NCBI RefSeq assembly: GCF_004364245.1
Contig: NZ_SOAV01000002.1
Coordinates: forward strand, 720,599 to 784,598
Origin: Streptomyces sp. BK208
GTDB taxonomy: Bacteria > Actinomycetota > Actinomycetes > Streptomycetales > Streptomycetaceae
DNA length: 64,000 nt
Direction: 5' to 3'
The notes beneath the pieces were generated by a model. It searched no databases. It saw only the letters and a program-made list of their open reading frames with translations, and was not told the origin of the DNA. The position numbers were made by a program, and so were the translations under genes. Position 1 is the first letter of the stretch. Every line of letters starts with the position of its first letter. This document shows, piece after piece, positions 26,376 to 35,221 of the stretch.

Positions 26376-27356
26376 CTATCGGCCTATGAACTGCGGCCCC
26401 TGCGGGGGCAGCCGGAAGTCCGGATCGGGCGCCCCGGTGACCGGCTGCGGGTAGCCGTAGCCGGACGGCGCACCGGTGGCCCCGGCCGCCGCGGGTGCCT
26501 GCGGATACCCGTAGCCGGACCGGTCCGCACCCGTCTGGGGATAGCCGTAGGCGGACTGGGCCGCCGGAGGATGCTGCGGATAGCCGTACGCGGGCTGGGA
26601 CGGCACGCCGACGGGCTGCTCAGGCGGCAGCGGCCGCGAGGCCCCCGGCAGGGGCTGCACGGCCGTCGGGTGCTCGGGCCCGACCACCGAGGGCGCGGAG
26701 ACGGACCGGGCGGTCGTGGGCTGGTCGGGCGTGGACCGGGACGGAGCCGAGGGGGCGGGGGCCGACGGGGCCGGTCGGGGCCGGGGGGCCGACATGGGGT
26801 CGTCCGCCCCCTCCGACTCGTCCACCGAGATGCCGAAGTCGGTCGCCAGACCCTTGAGGCCGTTGGAGTAGCCCTCGCCCAGCGCCCGGAACTTCCAGCC
26901 CTCCCCGCGCCGGTACAGCTCGCCGCAGATCAGCGCGGTCTCCTCGCCCGTCTCCGGCTTGACGTCGAAGTACGCCAACGGCTCCGGGTCGGCGGCCGTG
27001 GCGTCGTACAGCAGGATGCGCAGCGAGGCGACCCGGTCGAAGGCGACGCCGTCCGCCGAGGCGACCAGCAGGATCCGGCCCACGGAGGGCTCGACGCGCG
27101 AGAGGTCCGTCTGGATCGTGTCGGTCAGGCCCTCGGCGACCCGCTTCTTGCCGAGCCGCCAGACCTGGCCGGAGGGGTGCCGGGGCTGGTTGTAGAAGAC
27201 GAAGTCCTCGTCGGAACGCACACGGCCGTCCGGGCCCAGCAGCAGCGCGGAGGCGTCGACGTCGGGGACCCCCTGCCCCGGGGCCCAGCGCAGCACGGCG
27301 CGTACCGTGGTGGCTTGCAGCGGGACGTTCGACCCTTTCAGCATCGCGTGCGTCAT
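26376..27356 (-). CDS. TerD-domain protein with Tyr/Pro/Gln-rich repetitive tail
   Basis: 326 aa. Residues 1-180 are a TerD-like domain ([83 protein letters not shown]). The rest is Ser/Pro/Ala-rich and ends with repeated YGYPQ units, each preceded by A, S or G. The calcium loop is reduced to DVDAS. The tail looks disordered and may mediate assembly or surface contact. Start at 27356. It is divergent from the CitE-like gene across 207 bases, so the two probably share regulation. Confidence 0.85.
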   Translation of the reverse strand: MTHAMLKGSNVPLQATTVRAVLRWAPGQGVPDVDASALLLGPDGRVRSDEDFVFYNQPRHPSGQVWRLGKKRVAEGLTDTIQTDLSRVEPSVGRILLVASADGVAFDRVASLRILLYDATAADPEPLAYFDVKPETGEETALICGELYRRGEGWKFRALGEGYSNGLKGLATDFGISVDESEGADDPMSAPRPRPAPSAPAPSAPSRSTPDQPTTARSVSAPSVVGPEHPTAVQPLPGASRPLPPEQPVGVPSQPAYGYPQHPPAAQSAYGYPQTGADRSGYGYPQAPAAAGATGAPSGYGYPQPVTGAPDPDFRLPPQGPQFIGR

Positions 27357-27477
27357 GCCGTCATCCTGCCTTCTCGGTCCTGGTCACGACAACGCGGGGG
27401 CGGGTACTCGTCGGGTCTGCGGCCGGCTCGGGTCGCCATCGCCGACACGGCCGGGTTACCTGGAATTCATGCCCGGT

Positions 27478-27509
27478 GGGAACCTCCGACATGGATGCGT
27501 ACGTACTAT
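27478..27509 (+). promoter_or_regulatory. Candidate promoter of the Ter biosynthetic operon
   Basis: GGGAAC (27478-27483), 19 bases, then GTA, the same layout as ahead of the first terD gene. TACTAT (27504-27509) is alternatively a good housekeeping -10. The CitE-like gene starts 55 bases downstream. Confidence 0.4.
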
Positions 27510-27563
27510 TACCGGCCACCTTCGGCGATTCACAGGTTGCCCAGACACCACGGGGGAGTTTAG

Positions 27564-28730
27564 ATGCGTCATTTCGGACAGATAGCCCCTGATGTGCGGA
27601 AGCGTCTCTTTCACCAGGAGCCCTGCTCCTTCACGGCGGACTCCCCGGCCAGACTGCTGTCCGCGGCCCTGGGTGCCACGCTCTACAGCCCGGCGACCCG
27701 TCCGAGCCTCGCCGACGACATCCTGAAGCAGGGGGCGCGCGGCCTGGTGTCGATGGTGCTGTGCCTGGAGGACTCGATCGGCGACGCCGACGTACCCGAG
27801 GGTGAGGCCAACCTCGTCCGCCAACTCACGGACCTGGCGGAACGTCCCGACGCCGACGTCCCCCTGCTCTTCGTCCGGGTCCGCACCCCCGAGCAGATAC
27901 CCGACCTCGTGCGGCGCCTCGGCCTCGCCGTGCGGCTGCTGTCCGGATTCGTGCTGCCGAAGTTCACCGGGGATCGCGGCATGCCCTTCCTGGAGGCGCT
28001 CTCCGCCGCCGAGGCCGCCAGCGGGCGCAGGCTCTTCGCCATGCCCGTGCTCGAATCCCCGGACCTGCTGTACCGGGAGTCCCGGGTGCAGACACTGGAG
28101 GGGATCTTCCGCGCGGTCGACAAGTTCCGGGACCGCGTGCTCGCCCTGCGGCTCGGCGTGACCGACTTCTGCTCCTCCTACGGGCTGCGCAGGGGCCCCG
28201 ACATGACGGCCTACGACGTCCAGATCGTCGCCTCCGTCATCGCCGACGTGGTGAACATGCTGGCCCGCGCCGACGGCACCGGATTCACCGTGACCGGACC
28301 CGTGTGGGAGTACTTCCGGGTCCAGGAACGCATGTTCAAACCGCAGCTGCGGCAGAGCCCCTTCCTGGAGGGCCAGGCCGTCGGACTGCGCCAGAAGCTC
28401 ATCGAGCACTCGATGGACGGCCTGCTGCGCGAGATCTCCCTGGACCGGGCCAACGGACTGCTGGGCAAGACCTGCATCCACCCCTCGCACGTGCTCCCCG
28501 TGCACGCGCTGTCCGTGGTCAGCCACGAGGAGTTCAGCGACGCCCAGGACATCCTGCGGCCCGAGCGGGGCGGCGGAGGCGTGATGAGGTCGGCCTACAC
28601 GAACAAGATGAACGAGGTGAAGCCCCACCGCGCCTGGGCCGAACGGACCCTGCTGCGCGCCGAGGTCTTCGGGGTGGCCAACGAGGACATCGGCTTCGTG
28701 GAACTGCTCGCCGCCGGCCTGGCCGACTGA
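27564..28730 (+). CDS. HpcH/HpaI aldolase / CitE-like C-C bond lyase of the Ter module
   Basis: 388 aa. It has the TIM-barrel features of CitE-like lyases: LGATLYSPATRPSLADDI, MVLCLEDSIGDADV with the metal-binding acidic residues, FVLPKFTG, FAMPVLESPDLLYRE and KTCIHPSHVLPVHAL. This is the C-C_Bond_Lyase type found beside Ter phosphoribosyltransferases. It may make or break a carbon-carbon bond in the proposed Ter-linked metabolite. It starts a three-gene operon with the PRTase fusion and the HAD hydrolase. Substrate unknown. Confidence 0.85.
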   Translation: MRHFGQIAPDVRKRLFHQEPCSFTADSPARLLSAALGATLYSPATRPSLADDILKQGARGLVSMVLCLEDSIGDADVPEGEANLVRQLTDLAERPDADVPLLFVRVRTPEQIPDLVRRLGLAVRLLSGFVLPKFTGDRGMPFLEALSAAEAASGRRLFAMPVLESPDLLYRESRVQTLEGIFRAVDKFRDRVLALRLGVTDFCSSYGLRRGPDMTAYDVQIVASVIADVVNMLARADGTGFTVTGPVWEYFRVQERMFKPQLRQSPFLEGQAVGLRQKLIEHSMDGLLREISLDRANGLLGKTCIHPSHVLPVHALSVVSHEEFSDAQDILRPERGGGGVMRSAYTNKMNEVKPHRAWAERTLLRAEVFGVANEDIGFVELLAAGLAD

Positions 28731-28809
28731 CCGCCGGGCGACCGGACGCACGCGATCCATGACCACGCCGGGGCCCCGAGCCGCGGCGGACAACGGGAGG
28801 CACGACCAC

Positions 28810-31338
28810 ATGACCGACAGGGCGCACGCCGAGGAGCCCGCCGAAGAGCGCGCCGGAACATGGTCCGGCAGCTGGGTCGCCGAGCGGCTCGGCGTCGAAC
28901 TCGCCGGCGACGAGACGCTCCCCGGCCTGCTGGGCCTCGCCCTGCGCCGCAACCCCAAGCGGGCGCACCTGCTCGTCTCCAACGTGCTCGGCAAGCACGT
29001 CCCGCAGTCGCCCTCCGTCGTCTACGGCCACGGCGTCGCCCTGGGCCGCCGCGTCCGCGACCTGCTCGGCACCGAGGACGCCGGACGCGCGGTCGTCCTC
29101 GGCTACGCGGAGACCGCCACCGGACTGGGCCACTGCGTCGCCGACGGCCTGGGACCCGCCCCGTACCTGCACTCCACCCGCCGTCCGGTCGGCTCGGTGG
29201 CCCGGGCGGGCGGCTTCGAGGAAGCCCACTCGCACGCGACCTCCCACCTCCTGCTGCCCGAGGACCCGGCGCTGCTGGCCGGCGACGGGCCGCTGGTCCT
29301 CGTCGACGACGAATTCTCCACCGGCAACACGGTGCTCAACACCATCCGGGCCCTGCACGAGCGCTACCCCCGTACGCGGTACGTCGTGGTGGCCCTGGTC
29401 GACATGCGCTCGCCCGCCGACGCCGGCCGGCTGGACGACCTCGCCCGGGAGATCGGCGCCCGCGTCGACCTGGTGACCACCGCCTCCGGCACGGTCCGCC
29501 TGCCGACGGGCGTGCTGGAGAAGGGCCAGGAACTCGTCGCCCGGCACGAGACGCCGACCGCACCCGTCACGGAGGCGACCGCACCCGTCACGGAGGCGTC
29601 CGGCCGGGGCGCGGTGGCGTCCGGCCCGGCCGGCTCAGTCGCCCGCGTCGACCTGCGCTGGCCCCAGGACGTCCCCGACGGCGGACGGCACGGCTTCGCC
29701 GCCGTGCACCGGGAGCGGCTGGAGGAGGCGCTGCCCGGCATGGCGGCCCGGATCGCCGAGGCGCTGCCCGCCGACGCACGGCGCGTGCTCGTCCTCGGCT
29801 CCGAGGAACTCATGTACGCCCCGCTCCGCCTGGCCCACGCGCTGGAGCAGACCGACGGCGGCGGCATCGACGTGCGCTACTCCACCACCACCCGCTCTCC
29901 CGTCCTCGCGGTCGACGACCCCGGCTACGCCATACGCACCCGCCTGGTCTTCCCCGCGCACGACGACCCGGCCGACGGCCCCGGCGAGCGTTACGCCTAC
30001 AACGTCGCGGGCGCCGGCTTCGACGCCGTCCTCGCCGTCGTCGACTCGGCCGCCGACACCCCCGCGCTGCACGCCCCCGACGGACTGGTGGCCCGCCTGG
30101 CCGCCCACGTCCCGCACGTCCTGCTCGCGGTCGTCCCCTCGTACGTCCCGCGCCCCCCGCACGCCTCCGAAAGGCCCTCCATGCTGCCCGAGCCGCTGCG
30201 CGGCCCCGCCTTCTCCTCGTACGCGCCCGACGAGGTCGGCTGGCTGCTCCAGGACCTCTCGGACGTGACCCTGGAAGCGCCGACCGAGGAGCGCGAGGAG
30301 GCGATCCAGAGCGGCGGCGCGCACTACGCCGAGTCGCTGCCCGTCGAGTACCAGCCCAGCGAGCAGTACCAGGAGCTGTTCCACGCGGCGCTGGAGGCGT
30401 CCGCCGACCGGCTGGCGCGTGCCGTCGGCGCCGTCACCGAGATCGTCCTCGCGGAGCGCTCGCCCCGCCCGGTCCTGGTCTCCCTCGCCCGCGCGGGCAC
30501 CCCCGTCGGCGTACTGATGCGCCGCTGGGCGCAGTTCCGTCACGGGCTCGACCTCCCGCACTACGCCGTGTCGATCGTCCGGGGCCGCGGCATCGACGCC
30601 AACGCCCTGCGCTGGCTGGCCGCCCACCACGACCCCGCCGACGTGGTCTTCGTCGACGGCTGGACCGGCAAGGGCGCCATCACCCGCGAACTCGCCGCCG
30701 CCCTGCGTGACTTCGAGGTCTCCGACGGCGTCACCGGCTTCGACCCCGAGATCGCCGTACTGGCCGACCCCGGCTCCTGCGTCCGCACCTACGGCACCCG
30801 TGATGACTTCCTCATCCCCTCCGCCTGCCTCAACTCCACCGTCTCCGGCCTGATCTCCCGCACCGTGCTCCGCGCCGACCTGGTCGGCCCGCACGACTTC
30901 CACGGCGCGAAGTTCTACCGCGAACTCGCCGGCGCCGACCTGTCACCGGTCTTCCTCGACGCCGTGGCCGCCCGCTTCCCGGACGTCACGGAGACGGTCG
31001 ACGCCCAGGCCAAGGAACTCCTCTCCGCCGACCGCACCCCCACCTGGGAAGGATGGGCCGCCGTCGAGCGCATCAGCGAGGAGTACGGCATCCACGACGT
31101 GAACCTGGTCAAGCCCGGCGTCGGCGAGACCACCCGGGTGATGCTGCGCCGCGTCCCGTGGAAGGTGCTGGCCCGCGCCGGCGCCGGCGCCGACCTGGAC
31201 CACGTCCGCCTGCTGGCCGAGCAGCGGGGCGTGCCCGTGGAGGAGGTCGCCGAGCTGCCGTACACCTGCGTCGGGCTGATCCACCCCCAGTACACGCGGG
31301 GCGCCACCGGCGCCGACGGCAAGGCGGTGACCCTCTGA
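28810..31338 (+). CDS. Fused PRTase_2-TRSP and StiP-type (PRTase_1-PELOTA) protein
   Basis: 842 aa. Residues 50-230 form a phosphoribosyltransferase domain with the PRPP loop LVLVDDEFSTGNT (163-175). Residues about 300-450 match a TRSP-type region. From about 467 (SSYAPDEVGWLLQDLSDV) a second unit begins: VPEQ-like PVEYQPSEQYQELF, IVRGRGID and VVFVDGWTGKGAI (about 611-622), the StiP/PRTase_1 signature, followed by a C-terminal PELOTA-like segment. These two units are usually separate genes in Ter clusters. ATG 28810 follows GGGAGG at nine bases; an ATG at 28759 lacks a ribosome site. A metabolite built from PRPP is the likely product. Confidence 0.82.
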   Translation: MTDRAHAEEPAEERAGTWSGSWVAERLGVELAGDETLPGLLGLALRRNPKRAHLLVSNVLGKHVPQSPSVVYGHGVALGRRVRDLLGTEDAGRAVVLGYAETATGLGHCVADGLGPAPYLHSTRRPVGSVARAGGFEEAHSHATSHLLLPEDPALLAGDGPLVLVDDEFSTGNTVLNTIRALHERYPRTRYVVVALVDMRSPADAGRLDDLAREIGARVDLVTTASGTVRLPTGVLEKGQELVARHETPTAPVTEATAPVTEASGRGAVASGPAGSVARVDLRWPQDVPDGGRHGFAAVHRERLEEALPGMAARIAEALPADARRVLVLGSEELMYAPLRLAHALEQTDGGGIDVRYSTTTRSPVLAVDDPGYAIRTRLVFPAHDDPADGPGERYAYNVAGAGFDAVLAVVDSAADTPALHAPDGLVARLAAHVPHVLLAVVPSYVPRPPHASERPSMLPEPLRGPAFSSYAPDEVGWLLQDLSDVTLEAPTEEREEAIQSGGAHYAESLPVEYQPSEQYQELFHAALEASADRLARAVGAVTEIVLAERSPRPVLVSLARAGTPVGVLMRRWAQFRHGLDLPHYAVSIVRGRGIDANALRWLAAHHDPADVVFVDGWTGKGAITRELAAALRDFEVSDGVTGFDPEIAVLADPGSCVRTYGTRDDFLIPSACLNSTVSGLISRTVLRADLVGPHDFHGAKFYRELAGADLSPVFLDAVAARFPDVTETVDAQAKELLSADRTPTWEGWAAVERISEEYGIHDVNLVKPGVGETTRVMLRRVPWKVLARAGAGADLDHVRLLAEQRGVPVEEVAELPYTCVGLIHPQYTRGATGADGKAVTL

Positions 31339-32150
31339 TGCCGGTACTCGTCGCCAGCGACCTCGACCGCACCCTCATCTACTCGGCGGCCGCGCTCGGG
31401 CTGACCATGCCCGACCTGAGGGCGCCCCGCCTGCTGTGCGTGGAGGTCTACGAGAGCAGACCCCTGTCCTACATGACCGAGACGGCCGCGAAGCTGCTGA
31501 CCGACCTCGGCGACACTGCGGTCTTCGTGCCGGCCACCACCCGCACCCGCAAGCAGTACCAGCGGATCAACCTCCCCGGCCCAGCGCCCGAGTACGCAAT
31601 CTGCGCCAACGGCGGCCACCTGCTGGTGGACGGCGTCTCCGACCCCGACTGGCACGCACGGGTGACCGCACGGCTGGCCGACGAATGCGCCTCCCTGGCC
31701 GAGGTCCGGGACCACCTGACGAGCACCGCCGACCCGCTGTGGGTGCGCAAGCACCGCGTCGCCGAGGACCTCTTCGCCTACCTGGTCGTCGAACGCGACC
31801 TGCTGCCCCAGGACTGGGTGAAGGAACTCGCCGTGTGGGCCGAGAACCGCGGCTGGACCGTGTCCCTCCAGGGCCGCAAGATCTACGCCGTCCCCAAGCC
31901 GCTCACCAAGAGCGCCGCCGTCCACGAGGTCGCCCGCCGCACCGGTGCCGAACTCACCCTCGCCGCCGGCGACTCGCTCCTCGACGCCGACCTGCTGCTC
32001 GCCGCCGACCGGGGCTGGCGCCCGGGCCACGGCGAACTGGCCGACTCCGGATGGTCGGCCCCGACGATCAGCGCCCTGCCCGAGCGCGGAGTCATGGCCG
32101 GGGAGCGGATCCTCCGCGAGTTCCTCGGCGCGGCGAGCCCTGCTCGCTGA
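31338..32150 (+). CDS. HAD-superfamily hydrolase of the Ter module
   Basis: 270 aa. Motif I is SDLDRTLIYS with Asp8 and Asp10, motif III Lys lies in KPLTKSAAV, and motif IV is AAGDSLLDADLL, the Cof-like type II arrangement. HAD phosphatases of this class act on small phosphorylated metabolites. The ATG overlaps the previous stop codon as TGATG, so it is translationally coupled to the PRTase fusion and probably works on its product. Its 3' end overlaps the convergent DedA gene by 59 bases. Confidence 0.85.
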   Translation: MPVLVASDLDRTLIYSAAALGLTMPDLRAPRLLCVEVYESRPLSYMTETAAKLLTDLGDTAVFVPATTRTRKQYQRINLPGPAPEYAICANGGHLLVDGVSDPDWHARVTARLADECASLAEVRDHLTSTADPLWVRKHRVAEDLFAYLVVERDLLPQDWVKELAVWAENRGWTVSLQGRKIYAVPKPLTKSAAVHEVARRTGAELTLAAGDSLLDADLLLAADRGWRPGHGELADSGWSAPTISALPERGVMAGERILREFLGAASPAR

Positions 32151-32919
32151 GATCGCCGTCCGGGTCCCCGGCACCGCCACCGGTGCCGGGGTGGCCGCCG
32201 CCGGTGCCGGGGTGGCCGTCGTCGTCCGCCTGCGTCCGTATGCCCTGCCTCCCCTCGTGCCCGCGGCCCCGCCGCCGGTGACCGGCGCCCGGACGCAGCA
32301 GACGCATGCCGACGAAGACCACCAGCGCCAGGGCGGCCGCGGCGAGGATCACCTTCGAGTAGGTGGAGGCGATGCCCGAGACCTTCGACCAGTTGTCCCC
32401 CAGCGCGTAGCCCGCGAGTACGAACACGGTGTTCCAGATCGCGCTGCCGAGCGTCGTCAGAGCGAGGAAGACGGGCAGCCGCATCCGCTCCACGCCCGCC
32501 GGCACGGAGATCAGGCTGCGGAAGATGGGGATCATCCGGCCGAAGAACACCGCTTTGGTCCCGTGGCGGAGGAACCAGGCCTCCGTCTTCTCTATGTCGG
32601 ACACCTTCACCAGCGGCAGCTTCCCCGCTATCGCCACCGTGCGGTCCCGGCCGAGCAGGGCACCGATCCCGTACAGGGCGAGCGCCCCGATCACCGAACC
32701 CGCCGTCGTCCACAGCAGGACGGCGATCAGGCTCATCCGGCCGGAGCTGGCCGCGAACCCGGCGAGCGGCAGGATCACCTCGCTCGGCAGGGGAGGGAAG
32801 AGATTCTCCAGAGCGATGGCGAGACCGGCACCGGGGGCACCGAGGGCGTCCATGAGGTCGTTGATCCACTGCGGTGCCGCACCGCTGTCCGCGGCCGGCT
32901 GCGCTGCGATGGCTGTCAT
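32092..32919 (-). CDS. DedA-family membrane protein (SNARE-associated type)
   Basis: 275 aa with about five or six hydrophobic segments. The DedA signature is present: ENLFPPLPSEVILPLAGF and FGRMIPIFRSLISVPAGVERMRLPVFL. These proteins act in membrane lipid transport and proton-motive-force homeostasis. The C-terminal 60 residues are polar, Gly/Arg-rich with HPGTGG repeats, and overlap the HAD gene. ATG at 32919; TAGCGT ends eight bases before it, so the message may be leaderless. Confidence 0.88.
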   Translation of the reverse strand: MTAIAAQPAADSGAAPQWINDLMDALGAPGAGLAIALENLFPPLPSEVILPLAGFAASSGRMSLIAVLLWTTAGSVIGALALYGIGALLGRDRTVAIAGKLPLVKVSDIEKTEAWFLRHGTKAVFFGRMIPIFRSLISVPAGVERMRLPVFLALTTLGSAIWNTVFVLAGYALGDNWSKVSGIASTYSKVILAAAALALVVFVGMRLLRPGAGHRRRGRGHEGRQGIRTQADDDGHPGTGGGHPGTGGGAGDPDGDLSEQGSPRRGTRGGSAPRP

Positions 32920-33051
32920 GACGACCACGCTAGAAAATCGCGGCTGAAGGGACCCTGAGGAAGACCGCATGATCGCCTGCGGTACACCGGAGGCGGGAAT
33001 TGCGGTTTTCCGCAGTGTGCCCGGCCAGCACGCCCGGCTAGCCTCGCGATC

Positions 33052-34194
33052 ATGCGAAATACGGCGCGACGTGGAGTGCGGTGCGGGGTGGGCCTCATCA
33101 TGGGGACCGCCTCGGCCGCCGTCGAGCTGCCCTTCGCCCTGCTGGCCGGCGTCGCGCTGGCCCCGGTGGCGGCCTGGCCGGACGGGCGCCGTGCCGTACT
33201 GCGCCCGGTTCTCGCGTGCGCGCGGTTCCTGGCGGAGCTGGAGCGGGCCCGGCTGCGGATGTGGCTCGACCTGCGCGTCACACCCGCGTACGAGGGCGTG
33301 CGGGCGCTGCGGTACATCGCCTGCCGCTGGACCCTGGGGATCCTGGGCGGCGTCGTGATGCTGACGGCCGCCGTCGGCCTGGCGTACGGCACGTTCGTGC
33401 TGTACGGCTGGCTGCTGCTGGACGGCATACGCAACCCCGGTTCGCTGGTGCTGGGCAGTCTGGGCGGTTTGTTCCTCGTGTTCCTCGCCGTGCAGGGAAT
33501 ATTCGGTGTGGCCGGGCTGGAGGGGCAGCTGGCGCGGCACTTCCTCGGCCCTCGCCACCAGGAGGAGCTGGAGCGGCGGATCGCGGAGCTGTCCGCCAGC
33601 CGAGCCGCGGTCGTCGACGCCGTCAACGACGAGCGGCGCCGCATCGAGCGGGACCTGCACGACGGCGTGCAGCAGCGCCTCGTCGCCCTCGGCATGCTGC
33701 TCGGCCGGGCCCGCCGCAGTCAGGACGCGGACCGCCGGGACCGGCTGCTTGGCCAGGCCCACGACGAGAGCCGCCGTGCCCTGGACGAGCTGCGCGAGGT
33801 GGCCTGGCGGATCTACCCGACCACATTGGACGAGGCGGGGCTGCGCGCGGCCCTGGAGACGGTGGCCGAGCGGGCGTCCGTACCGGTGGGAGTGGAGTAC
33901 GACCTTGCCGAGGAACCCGAGCGGGCCGTCGCGACCGTCGCGTACTTCGTGGTCTGCGAGGCGGTCACGAACGCGGTCAAACACGCGGCGCCGACACGCA
34001 TAAGCGTCGCGGTCAGAGCGGAGGGGGAACGGATGTACGTGAGCGTGCGGGACGACGGCTGCGGCGGGGCGAACGCCGCAGGCAGCGGACTGTTCGGGCT
34101 CGCCCGGCGCGTCGCCGCCCTCGACGGCAGTCTCAGCGTGGTCAGCCCGCAGGGCGGACCGACCCTCGTGGCCGCGGAGCTGCCATGCGCCTGA
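33052..34194 (+). CDS. Sensor histidine kinase, NarL/HisKA_3 type
   Basis: 380 aa. The N-terminal half has two or three membrane helices, the clearest at about 94-125 and 130-156. The dimerisation/phosphoacceptor box is ERRRIERDLHDGVQQRLVALG with His203. The ATPase domain shows CEAVTNAVKHA (N box), VRDDGCGGAN (G1) and GSGLFGLARRVAAL (G2). It autophosphorylates in response to an unknown envelope signal and passes phosphate to the response regulator, whose gene overlaps its 3' end by ten bases. Confidence 0.92.
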   Translation: MRNTARRGVRCGVGLIMGTASAAVELPFALLAGVALAPVAAWPDGRRAVLRPVLACARFLAELERARLRMWLDLRVTPAYEGVRALRYIACRWTLGILGGVVMLTAAVGLAYGTFVLYGWLLLDGIRNPGSLVLGSLGGLFLVFLAVQGIFGVAGLEGQLARHFLGPRHQEELERRIAELSASRAAVVDAVNDERRRIERDLHDGVQQRLVALGMLLGRARRSQDADRRDRLLGQAHDESRRALDELREVAWRIYPTTLDEAGLRAALETVAERASVPVGVEYDLAEEPERAVATVAYFVVCEAVTNAVKHAAPTRISVAVRAEGERMYVSVRDDGCGGANAAGSGLFGLARRVAALDGSLSVVSPQGGPTLVAAELPCA

Positions 34195-34829
34195 TCCTCG
34201 CCGAGGACTCCACCCTGCTGCGGGAGGGGCTGGTGCGGCTGCTGGCGGAGGAGGGCCACGAGGTCCTCGCGGCCGTCGGCAACGCCGAGCTGCTGCTGAA
34301 GGCGGTCGCCGAAGACCCGCCGGACGTGGTCGTCGCGGACGTCCGGATGCCGCCCACGCACACGGACGAGGGCCTGCGCGCGGCCCTGGAGATACGCGCG
34401 CGGTGGCCGGAGGTCGGAGTGCTGGTCCTCTCGCAGTACGTGGAGAAGCGGTACGCGACCGAGCTGCTCACCGGAGACACGGAAGGGGTCGGATATCTGC
34501 TCAAGGACCGGGTGGTCCAGATCGACGAGTTCCTGGACGCGCTGGAGCGGGTCGCCGCCGGACGCGCGGCGTTCGACCCCGAAGTGGTCCGCCAGCTGCT
34601 CGGCCGCACGACCCACACCGACCTGCTCGCCCGGCTCACCGTGCGGGAGCGGGACGTGCTGGCCGAGATGGCCCAGGGCCACACCAACGCGGCGATCGCA
34701 CGGCGGCTGCACATCTCGCAGAGCGCGGTGGAGAAGCACACCAACGCGATCTTCGACAAGCTGGAGCTGACAGGAGGCGAGGGGTATTCACGCAGGGTGC
34801 TGGCGGTGCTGCGCTACCTGGGCAGCTGA
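34185..34829 (+). CDS. NarL/LuxR-type response regulator
   Basis: 214 aa. Receiver domain with phosphoacceptor Asp52 in VVVADVRMPP, acidic pocket Glu7/Asp8 and Lys in YLLKDRV. The C-terminal LuxR HTH reads LTVRERDVLAEMAQGHTNAAIARRLHISQSAVEKHTNAIFDKL. ATG at 34185 lies inside the kinase gene. The pair resembles cell-envelope or stress sensing two-component systems; targets are not visible here. Confidence 0.94.
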   Translation: MRLILAEDSTLLREGLVRLLAEEGHEVLAAVGNAELLLKAVAEDPPDVVVADVRMPPTHTDEGLRAALEIRARWPEVGVLVLSQYVEKRYATELLTGDTEGVGYLLKDRVVQIDEFLDALERVAAGRAAFDPEVVRQLLGRTTHTDLLARLTVRERDVLAEMAQGHTNAAIARRLHISQSAVEKHTNAIFDKLELTGGEGYSRRVLAVLRYLGS

Positions 34830-34919
34830 CGGGGCGGGAGGACCTGCCGGGAGTTGGAGAAGTCCCGACGGGAGCCGGAGAAGCCCCGACGGGAGCGCGG
34901 GGGAGAACCGGAGCCGGAC

Positions 34920-35144
34920 TCAGCCGCAGCAGCCTCCTCCGCAGCAGCCACCGCCACCGCCCCCGCCGGCGCCCGGCGAGGGAGCCGGTGCGGAGGCCGA
35001 GCCGCCGACCGCGACCGTCGACAGCAGCTTCACCGTGTCCTCGTGACCCGCGGGGCAGGCGGCCGGAGCGGAGGACTCGGCCATGGGACGGCTCAGTTCG
35101 AAGGTGTCGCCGCAACTGCGGCAGCGGTACTCGTAGCGAGGCAT
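34920..35144 (-). CDS. FmdB-family zinc-ribbon protein with Cys-rich tail
   Basis: 74 aa. MPRYEYRCRSCGDTFELSRPM and CPAGHEDTVKLLSTV form the zinc ribbon, with a C-x2-C pair and a later Cys/His site. The C-terminus is unusual: after a Pro/Gly run it ends in two CC pairs separated by Gly (GGCCGGGCCG). Such tails may bind extra metal. The ATG at 35144 was chosen for the conserved start. Function unproven; zinc-ribbon regulators are typical. Confidence 0.85.
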   Translation of the reverse strand: MPRYEYRCRSCGDTFELSRPMAESSAPAACPAGHEDTVKLLSTVAVGGSASAPAPSPGAGGGGGGGCCGGGCCG

Positions 35145-35221
35145 GCGCACAGGTTAACGGGCCCGGCCTGCCGGTGACCCCGGTCGGCCCGGCCTCGGTG
35201 ACCCGTGACCGGACCCGGTGA

